Notes under the pieces: generated by a model
Seen by the model: the letters and a program-made list of their open reading frames with translations, nothing else
The model's database searches: none
Told to the model about the DNA's origin: nothing
In this document: positions 1 through 5,271 of the stretch, in pieces
Layout of the letters: every line of letters begins with the position of its first letter
How positions within the stretch are numbered: position 1 is the first letter of the stretch
Program-made: the position numbers and the translations under genes
Assembly: GCA_016235225.1 (NCBI GenBank)
Contig: JACRLS010000132.1
Location: forward strand, 774-6,520
DNA from: Nitrospirota bacterium
GTDB taxonomy: Bacteria; Nitrospirota; Nitrospiria; Nitrospirales; Nitrospiraceae
Length of the DNA: 5,747 nt
Reading direction: 5' to 3'

Positions 1-125
1 ACCAGCAGAACGCCGTCCTCATACTCCATGGCGATGATCGAACGGCCCTTGGCGATGCCCTTCTTGGCATACTCCGCCTTGTCCTGCATCATCTGCTCGG
101 GCGAGACGTAGTAAGGCAACGGCAT
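1..125 (-). CDS. prcA: Proteasome alpha subunit PrcA, N-terminal part (runs off the window)
   Basis: Alpha subunit of the bacterial 20S proteasome. Alpha heptamers cap the core particle, form the gated entrance and bind the ATPase C-termini. Only the first 41 codons are present. They begin MPLPYYVSPEQMMQDKAEYA and continue with KKGIAKGRSIIAMEYEDGVLL. This matches the conserved PrcA N-terminus, which has the form [FP]Y[FY][VI]SPEQ, then a helix, then [RK]KGIA[RK]GRS as the start of the first beta strand. The start is ATG at 125-123, one base after the prcB TAA. A strong Shine-Dalgarno GGGAGG at 137-132, inside the end of prcB, lies 6 nt upstream. The pair is therefore almost certainly translationally coupled, as expected for subunits needed in equal amounts. 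The rest of the gene is outside the window. Confidence 0.93.
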   Translation of the reverse strand, partial: MPLPYYVSPEQMMQDKAEYAKKGIAKGRSIIAMEYEDGVLL

Positions 126-126
126 C

Positions 127-960
127 TTAGGCCTCCCGCTTTCGTTGCTCGATCATCTCAAGGCACAGCGCGCTGATCTTCGGCTCCGGCACGTCGACGA
201 TTCCGTCGGCTCCCACGACCTTGGCGGTCGGGTAAATGCCGCGGATGAGATCGGGACCGCCCGTGCCGACATCGTCTTCGGCCGCGTTAAAGAGCGCCAG
301 GACCGCCAGCCGAATCGCCGCCTCCTCCGCCATGTTCTTCCGGAAGTGCTCCCGCATGGTGTTTTTCGCTTCCTTGCCGCCGGAACCGATGGCGTGGTAG
401 TCCGATTCCTCATAGCGACCACCCGTGATGTCGTACTTGAAGATCCGGCCCTCCGCCCGCTTCTGGTCATAGCCGACATAGATCGGAATGACGACCAGGC
501 CCTGGAATACCATCGGCAGATTGGCCTTCACCATCTGTCCGAGCTTGTTGGCCTTCCCTTCGCAGGACAACTGCACGCCTTCGAGTTTTTCATAATGTTC
601 CAGTTCCGTCCGGAAGAGCTTGCCCATTTCCAGGCAGGGGCCCGCCGCGCCCGCAATGGCCATGGCGGAATAGTCATCGACCTTGATCACCTTTTCGATG
701 CGACGACCGGAAATCTGGAACCCTTCCGTCGCACGGCGATCGCCCGCGATGATGCTGCCGCCCTGGTACTTGATTGCCAAGACGGTCGTGCCGTGAGGAA
801 TCTGTTCCGAGGGGAGCGCGCGAGTCGCGTCCTGCCGAGGCGTCGACGAACCGGCCGGCGCCAGGTCCGGACGATGTCTGGCGAGCAGATCAAAAAAGCT
901 CGACCCAGGGTCATGCGAGTAGAGCGGCAAACCGAACGGGTCTTTCATGCTTCGTTCCAT
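127..960 (-). CDS. prcB: Proteasome beta subunit PrcB (threonine protease)
   Basis: Catalytic beta subunit of the 20S proteasome, made as a precursor that removes its own propeptide to expose a catalytic N-terminal threonine. The frame is 277 aa. The propeptide is about 57 aa and contains SSFFDLLARHRPDL, which resembles the SSF-x-DFL element of mycobacterial PrcB. Cleavage is predicted in HG|TTVLAIKY, making Thr58 the mature Thr1. In mature numbering the Ntn-hydrolase residues fall as expected: Asp17 (AGDRR), Lys33 (RRIEK) and the GSGG loop at 135-138. The ELEHYEKLEG and GTGGPDLIRGIYPT blocks are strongly PrcB-like. Start choice is open: ATG at 960 has no clear ribosome site, while an in-frame ATG at 948 (MKDPFG) has a weak GGA upstream. 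The gene follows dop by 31 nt and precedes prcA by 1 nt. All catalytic residues are present, so an active protease is inferred. Confidence 0.96.
   Translation of the reverse strand: MERSMKDPFGLPLYSHDPGSSFFDLLARHRPDLAPAGSSTPRQDATRALPSEQIPHGTTVLAIKYQGGSIIAGDRRATEGFQISGRRIEKVIKVDDYSAMAIAGAAGPCLEMGKLFRTELEHYEKLEGVQLSCEGKANKLGQMVKANLPMVFQGLVVIPIYVGYDQKRAEGRIFKYDITGGRYEESDYHAIGSGGKEAKNTMREHFRKNMAEEAAIRLAVLALFNAAEDDVGTGGPDLIRGIYPTAKVVGADGIVDVPEPKISALCLEMIEQRKREA
132..137 (-). promoter_or_regulatory. Ribosome binding site of prcA inside the prcB 3' end
   Basis: GGGAGG on the minus strand, 6 nt before the prcA ATG at 125 and overlapping the last codons of prcB. It is the only textbook Shine-Dalgarno sequence I see among the gene starts in this window, and it settles the prcA start. 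Confidence 0.75.
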
Positions 961-991
961 CGCGTCGTCACGTACCGGGACGGGCGCGCGT

Positions 992-2467
992 TCAGGCGGT
1001 GAGTTTCGCCAACAAGGCTTGGGCGGTGGCGCAGCTGTCCAGCAGTTCGCGCGTCAAGGCCTCGTTGCCACGCAGGGGATCCAGGAGGGGAATGCGCTTG
1101 ATCGTCGTATTGCCGATGTCGAACAGCACTGATGTCCAACTGGCCGCATAGACTTCCTTGGGAAACCGCTTGAGACACTGGCCCCGGAAATAGGCCCGGG
1201 TTCCCGTTGGAGGATTCTGTTCGGCTCTCGCGATCTCGCCATCCTGGACCAATCGCTCGATCCTGTTGCTTCGTTCCAGTGTGTAGTACAAACCCTTCTC
1301 CGGACGGACGTCGTGATACTGCAGGTCCATCATCTGGACACGGGGGTCATCCCATCCGCAGCCCTTGCGATCGATGTAGGACAGCATCATCTGGCGCTTG
1401 GCCACCCAATCCAGTTCCCTGTCGAGGAGCATTGGATCCTTTTCCAGGCGATCCAGCACGTCCTCCCACCGTACCAGCACGTCCTTCGTGATCAGGCTCA
1501 CGTTCTGGCAGGCATAGAAATCCATGGCGGTCTTAAGGTAGGCGCGCTGAATCTCGATCGCCGTGATGGGCCGCCCATCCGCCCGCTTGATCGACGCCGT
1601 CATCTCCACATCCCGTGACACATCCTTGATGGCGCGGACAGGATCGTCGAGGTCGATCGACGGAAATTCGACGCCGGCTTCCAACATCTCGAGCACGATG
1701 GCCAAGGTGCCGACCTTCAGATACGTGGACAGCTCCGCCATGTTGGCGTCGCCGACGATGACGTGCAGCCGCCGGTACTTGGACGCGTCAGTGTGCGGTT
1801 CATCGCGGGTATTCACGATGGGCCGCTTCACCATCGTATTCAGGTCGACCAGACACTCAAAAAAGTCGGCCCGCTGGGAAATCTGAAACGGCGTCGCCTG
1901 GGTCTGATTCTCCGCACCCACTTTGCCCGCCCCCGCGTAGATCAGGCGGGAGACGAAGAACGGCATGAGCACGCGCACGAGCCGCTCGAAGGGAACGGAC
2001 CGGGCCACCATGTAATTCTCATGGTAGCCATAGCTGTTTCCCTTCCCGTCCGAATTGTTCTTATAGAGGAGAAACCGTTCACTCCCCTGAACCCGCGCCA
2101 TGGCCCGCAGGCATTCCGCCGCGATACGCTCCCCTGCCCGCTCATACGCGACAACTTCTCGCGGATTGGTGCACTCGGGAGTCGCATACTCCGGATGGGC
2201 CCCGTCGACGTACAGACGGCCCCCGTTGGCCAGCAGCTTGTTGAGCATGCGGTTGTAGTCGGGACCGGGACGTTCCCGTTCGCCCTCGACCTCAAATCCC
2301 CGCACATCGAGGAGCGGATTCTCGTTCTCGTAGTCCCAAATAGCGTGGGGAGCGGGCAAGGCCGGGTAATAGCCGATACATTGAATCGAGTTGGCGACCG
2401 GATCGGTCGCGCTGGGATCCCGCGCGATGATGCCGAACTCGGTTTCTGTTCCCAACAGACGTTGCAC
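992..2467 (-). CDS. dop: Dop, deamidase/depupylase of the Pup-proteasome system
   Basis: Carboxylate-amine-ligase-like enzyme that in known systems deamidates the C-terminal Gln of the Pup tag and cleaves the tag from substrates. It is 491 aa, close to mycobacterial Dop (about 500). It opens MQRLLGTETEFGI, with metal-ligand glutamates at positions 8 and 10. Asp88 in GGRLYVDGAHPEY matches the catalytic Asp shared by Dop and PafA. Further family blocks are YKNNSDGKGNSYG at 135-147, NTRDEPHTDASKYRRLHVIVGD at 219-240, DLQYHDVRPEKGLY at 381-394, and NPPTGTRAYFRG at 418-429. I call Dop rather than PafA because of the early segment WDYENENPLLDVRGFE (the Dop-specific loop region, 45-59) and the C-terminal TRAYFRG...AASWTSVLFD...LLAKLTA. 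The start is GTG at 2467: an in-frame stop lies just upstream and no Shine-Dalgarno is evident. The gene sits 34 nt after arc and 31 nt before prcB. Confidence 0.95.
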   Translation of the reverse strand: MQRLLGTETEFGIIARDPSATDPVANSIQCIGYYPALPAPHAIWDYENENPLLDVRGFEVEGERERPGPDYNRMLNKLLANGGRLYVDGAHPEYATPECTNPREVVAYERAGERIAAECLRAMARVQGSERFLLYKNNSDGKGNSYGYHENYMVARSVPFERLVRVLMPFFVSRLIYAGAGKVGAENQTQATPFQISQRADFFECLVDLNTMVKRPIVNTRDEPHTDASKYRRLHVIVGDANMAELSTYLKVGTLAIVLEMLEAGVEFPSIDLDDPVRAIKDVSRDVEMTASIKRADGRPITAIEIQRAYLKTAMDFYACQNVSLITKDVLVRWEDVLDRLEKDPMLLDRELDWVAKRQMMLSYIDRKGCGWDDPRVQMMDLQYHDVRPEKGLYYTLERSNRIERLVQDGEIARAEQNPPTGTRAYFRGQCLKRFPKEVYAASWTSVLFDIGNTTIKRIPLLDPLRGNEALTRELLDSCATAQALLAKLTA

Positions 2468-2471
2468 GGTG

Positions 2472-2481
2472 CGCTCTGGAT
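2472..2481 (-). promoter_or_regulatory. Leader motif ATCCAGAGCG before dop, shared with arc
   Basis: Minus-strand ATCCAGAGCG ends 4 nt before the dop GTG. The same ten bases end exactly 4 nt before the arc ATG (4312-4321). It is not a Shine-Dalgarno sequence. It directly overlaps TAGAATCC (2485-2478), which is also found at the arc -10 box. Its function is unknown; it may be a translation-initiation or regulatory element, or a trace of leader duplication. Confidence 0.4.
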
Positions 2482-2482
2482 T

Positions 2483-2505
2483 CTAGTAACTCACGGTGTG
2501 ACTAG
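2483..2505 (-). repeat. Small inverted repeat at the arc-dop junction
   Basis: On the minus strand, CTAGT (2505-2501, containing the arc stop) can pair with ACTAG (2487-2483). Inside it TCAC can pair with GTGA around the triplet ACC. A bulge is needed to form both stems. There is no U-tract, so it is not a convincing terminator. At most it is a short intercistronic hairpin that could affect mRNA processing or dop translation. Confidence 0.3.
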
Positions 2506-2849
2506 AAGTAGTGGCCGGTGGTGACCGTTTCAATCTGCCTGGACTCCGACGAGCCGGCCGAAATGGTCCTGATGTGGACGATCTTTTCGCCCTTCTTGCC
2601 GGAGATCTTGGCCCAATCGTCCGGATTGGTCGTATTGGGCAGGTCTTCGTGCTCCTTGAATTCCTCCCGGATGGCGCGCAGAAGGTCCTCCCCCTTGATG
2701 CCCCGCTCGTGCGTGGCCAGCTCTCGCTTGATTGCATACTTTTTCGCCCGCGCCACGATCCCCCCGATCAAGGCGCCGCTCGCAAAATCCTTGAAGTAGA
2801 GCGTTTCCTTATCGCCGTTGGCGTAGGTCACCTCGAGGAACTTATTCTC
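2502..2849 (-). CDS. C-terminal part of the proteasomal ATPase ARC/Mpa, beyond an in-frame TAG
   Basis: This is the missing end of the ATPase encoded upstream, in the same frame and directly after the TAG at 2852-2850. The 115 codons open ENKFLEVTYANGDKE and match the lid and C-terminal region of Mpa/ARC. Blocks seen are the LYFKDFASGALIGGIVARAKK helix (sensor-2/lid region of the AAA+ module), EDLPNTTNPDDWAKISGKKGEKIV, and a terminal GHYF equivalent to mycobacterial GQYL. The penultimate Tyr there is the HbYX-like tail that docks into the proteasome alpha ring. The sequence is well kept, with no further stops or shifts. As a separate gene it would have to start at the GTG at 2831 (MTYANGD), but the only SD-like AGGAG, overlapping the stop, lies 15 nt upstream of it. 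I favour one interrupted gene, made whole by readthrough or by correcting a sequence error, over an independent protein. Confidence 0.85.
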   Translation of the reverse strand, partial: ENKFLEVTYANGDKETLYFKDFASGALIGGIVARAKKYAIKRELATHERGIKGEDLLRAIREEFKEHEDLPNTTNPDDWAKISGKKGEKIVHIRTISAGSSESRQIETVTTGHYF

Positions 2850-4307
2850 CTACGAGTGCGCATTCATGGAATCGACCGTCCCCCCGATGAGACGTTCGGC
2901 GAGCGCGCGGGCGTCTCCGGAGTGGCGGTCGAGCTCCGTCTGCGCAAAGGGCAATTCCTGGATGATGTACTTGGAGAAAATCTCCTTGGCGGCATGAGCA
3001 TCCGGACGCGAAATCTTGATCTTGACGTCCAAGCGGCCGGCCCGGAGCACCGCGGGATCGATCAGATCCTGCCGGTTGCTCGCCCCGATGACGATGACGT
3101 TCCGGAGCCGCTCGACCCCGTCGATCTCGGAGAGGAACTGCGGCACGATCGTCGATTCGATGTCCGAGGAGATCCCGCTGCCTCTCGTCCGGAAGAGCGC
3201 ATCCATTTCGTCGAAGAAGACGATGACCGGATTTCCATCGGCCGCCCGCTCTTTCGCCTTTTTAAACACCTCGCGCACCTGCCGTTCGGACTCCCCGACA
3301 TACTTGTTCAGGAGTTGCCGCTCCGACTCACCGACATATTTATTGAGCAGCTCAGGGCCCTTCACATGCAGGAAGAAGCTGCGCACCTGCTTGCCGGTCA
3401 GGTGGCCGAGTTTCTTGGCGATGGAGTTGGCGACGGCCTTGGCGATCAGAGTCTTGCCGCACCCCGGAGGGCCATACAGCAACACGCCCTTGGGCGGGCT
3501 CAGTTTGTATTCCGAAACAAGATTGGCATGCAGGAATGGGAGCTCGACCGCGTCACGAACCTGTTCGATCTCCTTGCCCAGGCCCCCGATGTGCTCATAG
3601 TCCACATCAGGCACTTCCTCCAATACCAGCTCTTCGGCCTCGGACTTCGGCAGCTTTTCAACGACGTAGCCGGAACGCGTATCATATAAGAGGTGATCGC
3701 CGACGCTCAGGCGTTCGCCGAGCAACGGTTCGCCCAACTCCGCAACTTTCTCCTCATCATAGTGCAGCGTGACCAACGCGCGCTTGTCGTCCAGCAGATC
3801 CCGCAGCTTGACGACCTCGCCCTGCGCGTCGAAGCCCTTGATTTCAATAATATTGAAGGCTTCGTTCAGGACGACTTCCTGCCCTTTCCGCAACGCCTTG
3901 GGCTCGATCGCCGGATGCAGGTTTACCTTCATCTTCCGACCCGACACATAGACGTTCGCGGTACCGTCGTCATTCAAGCTGGAGAAAATGCCGTAGCTGG
4001 AGGGGGGCGCCGTGAGCTTATCCACTTCGTCCCGCAGGGCCTGAATCTGAGCCTTGGCCTCCTGCAGGGTGATGGCCAGCTTCTCGTTCTGTTTGTTGGC
4101 ATGATCGAGCTGATAGCGGGAGTGCTGGAGGCGGCGGACTTCTTCCTCCATCGACTGGATCTGAATGCGAAGCTTCTCAACCTCGCGCGACGGCTCGTCC
4201 GGCTTTTTCATACCATTCATATTACCATCCGAAAGTCGTTCGGTAATCTTTTTTACTGATTCGCGCAAGGCCCCCAACCGATTCTGACTGCGCTTACTCT
4301 CGGCCAT
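2850..4307 (-). CDS. arc: Proteasomal AAA+ ATPase ARC/Mpa, N-terminal 485 residues up to an in-frame TAG
   Basis: Hexameric unfoldase that binds tagged substrates through its coiled coil and feeds them to the 20S proteasome. Numbered from the ATG at 4307: coiled coil about 40-100; interdomain OB folds about 101-225; AAA+ module from about 235. Walker A is GPPGCGKT 279-286, Walker B VIVFFDEMD 361-369, sensor 1 GASN 408-411, with arginines in LRAGRLD 421-427. Pore loop 1 (KYVG) occurs twice, because LLNKYVGESERQ is perfectly repeated at 320-331 and 332-343. The frame stops at TAG 2852-2850, inside the lid and before the docking tail, yet the remainder follows in frame. The whole product would be 601 aa, near the family norm (about 590-610). 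A GTG at 4376 would give a longer protein, but it overlaps the promoter, so 4307 is preferred. No good Shine-Dalgarno precedes 4307. Confidence 0.9.
   Translation of the reverse strand: MAESKRSQNRLGALRESVKKITERLSDGNMNGMKKPDEPSREVEKLRIQIQSMEEEVRRLQHSRYQLDHANKQNEKLAITLQEAKAQIQALRDEVDKLTAPPSSYGIFSSLNDDGTANVYVSGRKMKVNLHPAIEPKALRKGQEVVLNEAFNIIEIKGFDAQGEVVKLRDLLDDKRALVTLHYDEEKVAELGEPLLGERLSVGDHLLYDTRSGYVVEKLPKSEAEELVLEEVPDVDYEHIGGLGKEIEQVRDAVELPFLHANLVSEYKLSPPKGVLLYGPPGCGKTLIAKAVANSIAKKLGHLTGKQVRSFFLHVKGPELLNKYVGESERQLLNKYVGESERQVREVFKKAKERAADGNPVIVFFDEMDALFRTRGSGISSDIESTIVPQFLSEIDGVERLRNVIVIGASNRQDLIDPAVLRAGRLDVKIKISRPDAHAAKEIFSKYIIQELPFAQTELDRHSGDARALAERLIGGTVDSMNAHS
3279..3350 (-). repeat. 36-bp tandem duplication of pore loop 1 within the ATPase
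   Basis: Copy 1 occupies 3350-3315 and copy 2 occupies 3314-3279. Both encode LLNKYVGESERQ. Eight of the 12 codons differ, each only at the third position (for example AAT/AAC, AAA/AAG, GGT/GGG, CAA/CAG), and no amino acid differs. Homologous ATPases have this segment once, between the Walker A and Walker B motifs. The duplication is directly visible; whether it is biological or an assembly join is not settled by the sequence. Confidence 0.9.
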
Positions 4308-4311
4308 CGGA

Positions 4312-4321
4312 CGCTCTGGAT
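4312..4321 (-). promoter_or_regulatory. Leader motif ATCCAGAGCG before arc, shared with dop
   Basis: Minus-strand ATCCAGAGCG ends 4 nt before the ATG at 4307, the same distance as the identical motif before dop. The shared position supports 4307 as the true arc start. The role is unknown. Confidence 0.4.
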
Positions 4322-4366
4322 GCCGCTCTAGACGTGTCTGCGACGTGATTATCGAGGCGTGTTCGG

Positions 4367-4395
4367 ATTCTATCACCCACCCTACAGAGGGTCAA
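4367..4395 (-). promoter_or_regulatory. Sigma70-type promoter for arc-dop-prcB-prcA
   Basis: The -35 box is TTGACC (4395-4390), the spacer is exactly 17 nt, and the -10 box is TAGAAT (4372-4367). Initiation is expected near 4360, giving a leader of about 50 nt before the arc ATG at 4307. The spacer region holds a perfect 5-bp inverted repeat, ACCCT-CTGT-AGGGT (4392-4379), which overlaps the -35 box and is a plausible operator. The gaps downstream are too short to need other promoters, so this probably drives the whole proteasome operon. Confidence 0.65.
4379..4392. promoter_or_regulatory. Inverted repeat overlapping the arc promoter (possible operator)
   Basis: ACCCT and AGGGT arms separated by 4 nt, lying in the spacer and touching the -35 hexamer. 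A protein bound here would block RNA polymerase. The 5-bp arms are short enough to occur by chance. Confidence 0.3.
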
Positions 4396-4436
4396 CACTC
4401 ACAAGGTATTACGACATCCTCCCGAAGAGGGGTTGA

Positions 4437-4452
4437 CAACAGCATGCGGTTG
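4437..4452. promoter_or_regulatory. Near-perfect 16-bp palindrome upstream of the arc promoter
   Basis: CAACAGCATGCGGTTG is palindromic except for one mismatched position pair. It sits about 40 bp upstream of the -35 box and follows an adjoining GTTG-A-CAAC. The 4308-4518 gap otherwise holds the arc leader and promoter. I see no convincing terminator for thiE (no GC stem followed by a T-run). The palindrome could be a regulator-binding site; no known consensus is recognised. Confidence 0.3.
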
Positions 4453-4518
4453 TGGCGTTTTTGAAACAACTCGTCACCACGCATACGGCATGGAGGAGTG
4501 TCGGTAGGCATCCGCCGA

Positions 4519-5151
4519 CTACGCAGAGCGGCGCCACCCTGCAAGGAGCTCCAACGTCGCGTCGCCGACCCGAGGCGCGGAGAGAATCGCGGAGATCACG
4601 GCCGCCCCTGAGGCGCCGACACGGCGTAGTTCTGCCATCCGTTCTGCAGACACGCCGCCGATTCCCAACACCGGAATGCGACATCGCGCCGTCACAGCTT
4701 CGATCGGAGCCAGTCCGATCGGCGGCCCATACTCCCGTTTCGACGGCGTCTCATACACCGGACCGAGCAGGACAAAGTCGGCGCCGTCCGTTTCGGCCCG
4801 CTCCACGTCCGACACGGAATGCGTCGACAGTCCGATGAGACGCTCGGGACCAACCAGCCGTCTCACGACCTGCACAGGCAGGCTCGTGGCCCGCAAGTGG
4901 ACGCCGTCGGCCCCGACGGCCAGCGCAAGATCGACACGATCATTAATGAGGAGGGCCGCCCCAAACCGGGCGGTCAACTCACGCATGTCACGGGCAAGGG
5001 CGAGGAGCGGGCGGGTTCCCAGATCTCGCTCCCGCAGTTGGACCGCCCGAACACCGGCCGACAAGGCCTGCTCAACGACGGTCAGGAGCGGACGCCCGGC
5101 AGTCTGATGGCGGTCGGTGACCAGATAGACGGGAAAATCGACAGGAAGCAT
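4519..5151 (-). CDS. thiE: Thiamine phosphate synthase family protein (ThiE/TenI type)
   Basis: ThiE joins HMP pyrophosphate to the thiazole phosphate, giving thiamine phosphate in the cytosol. The protein is 210 aa, the usual length, and a single TIM barrel. Family motifs are YLVTDRH (9-15), QLRER (38-42), IND (69-71), ADGVHL (81-86), STHS (109-112), GPVYETPSK (130-138), GIGGV (163-167) and VISAI (185-189). It follows thiG, supporting a thiamine role. One oddity: classical ThiE has an acidic GQ[DE]D stretch after GVHL that helps bind magnesium, while here it reads RATSLPV, as in TenI-like members. The pyrophosphate-side Lys138 and Asp71 remain. The activity is thus likely but not certain; a TenI-like thiazole tautomerase is the alternative. 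The start is ATG at 5151, with no Shine-Dalgarno; a heptad repeat array ends 7 nt upstream. Confidence 0.88.
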   Translation of the reverse strand: MLPVDFPVYLVTDRHQTAGRPLLTVVEQALSAGVRAVQLRERDLGTRPLLALARDMRELTARFGAALLINDRVDLALAVGADGVHLRATSLPVQVVRRLVGPERLIGLSTHSVSDVERAETDGADFVLLGPVYETPSKREYGPPIGLAPIEAVTARCRIPVLGIGGVSAERMAELRRVGASGAAVISAILSAPRVGDATLELLAGWRRSA

Positions 5152-5158
5152 AGGGAAC

Positions 5159-5186
5159 GTGATGGGTGATGCGTGAAGCGTGATGA
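5159..5186. repeat. Left arm: four tandem heptads (GTGATGC-like) before thiE
   Basis: On the plus strand there are four consecutive 7-mers, GTGATGG, GTGATGC, GTGAAGC and GTGATGA, with no gaps. They form an inverted partner to the array at 5243-5270. The array occupies the place where a thiE ribosome binding site should be. Confidence 0.8.
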
Positions 5187-5242
5187 GTTGTAGGAACTTA
5201 GGCCGAACGGATATCAGACATGATCATCTTCCGACGGACTAC
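5187..5242. other. Loop between the two heptad arrays
   Basis: 56 nt between the inverted arrays, with no start codon leading to a credible small protein. It contains the palindrome TGATCA and no recognisable promoter or terminator. In a thiG-thiE transcript it would be the loop of the intercistronic hairpin. Confidence 0.4.
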
Positions 5243-5270
5243 TCACGCATCACTGATCACGCATCACGGG
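5243..5270. repeat. Right arm: four tandem heptads after thiG
   Basis: On the plus strand these read TCACGCA, TCACTGA, TCACGCA and TCACGGG, the reverse complement of the left array's unit. The array begins directly after the thiG stop codon (5274-5272). In register with the left arm, roughly 22 of 28 positions can pair. Confidence 0.8.
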
Positions 5271-5271
5271 T

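Noticed and set aside
145..1002. Plus-strand open frame of 285 codons opposite prcB
   Set aside because: Arginine-rich, low-information translation antisense to a convincing PrcB. No motif and no ribosome site.
945..1178. Minus-strand 77-codon frame overlapping the dop 3' end, considered as a Pup-like tag
   Set aside because: It lies in another frame of conserved dop codons, is not enriched in Glu/Asp, and ends in RWNEA rather than a Gly-Gln or Gly-Glu tail.
1763..2524. Plus-strand open frame of 253 codons opposite dop
   Set aside because: Antisense shadow of the conserved dop N-terminal half; no family resemblance.
2502..2831. Reading this frame as an independent Pup-like small protein gene
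   Set aside because: Its sequence is the lid and C-terminal tail of ARC/Mpa, in frame with the upstream ATPase and separated only by one TAG. It is not a tag protein.
2850..2852. Genome-wide amber reassignment as the explanation of the internal TAG
   Set aside because: TAG also ends thiG, thiE and the ATPase itself at family-typical C-termini, so it functions as a normal stop here.
2511..3689. Long plus-strand open frame of 392 codons opposite the ATPase gene
   Set aside because: It mirrors the codons of a clearly homologous minus-strand gene in high-GC DNA. It shows no recognisable domain, and its length is explained by antisense codon bias.
4411..4433. Small GC stem (CCTC/GAGG around TTCGG) as a thiE terminator
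   Set aside because: The stem is only 4-5 bp and is not followed by a T-run, so intrinsic termination is not supported.
4392..4484. Possible 30-residue minus-strand peptide (begins MRGDELFQKRHN) between thiE and arc
   Set aside because: No Shine-Dalgarno, ends inside the arc -35 box, no homology recognised and no tag-like C-terminus. Too short to support.
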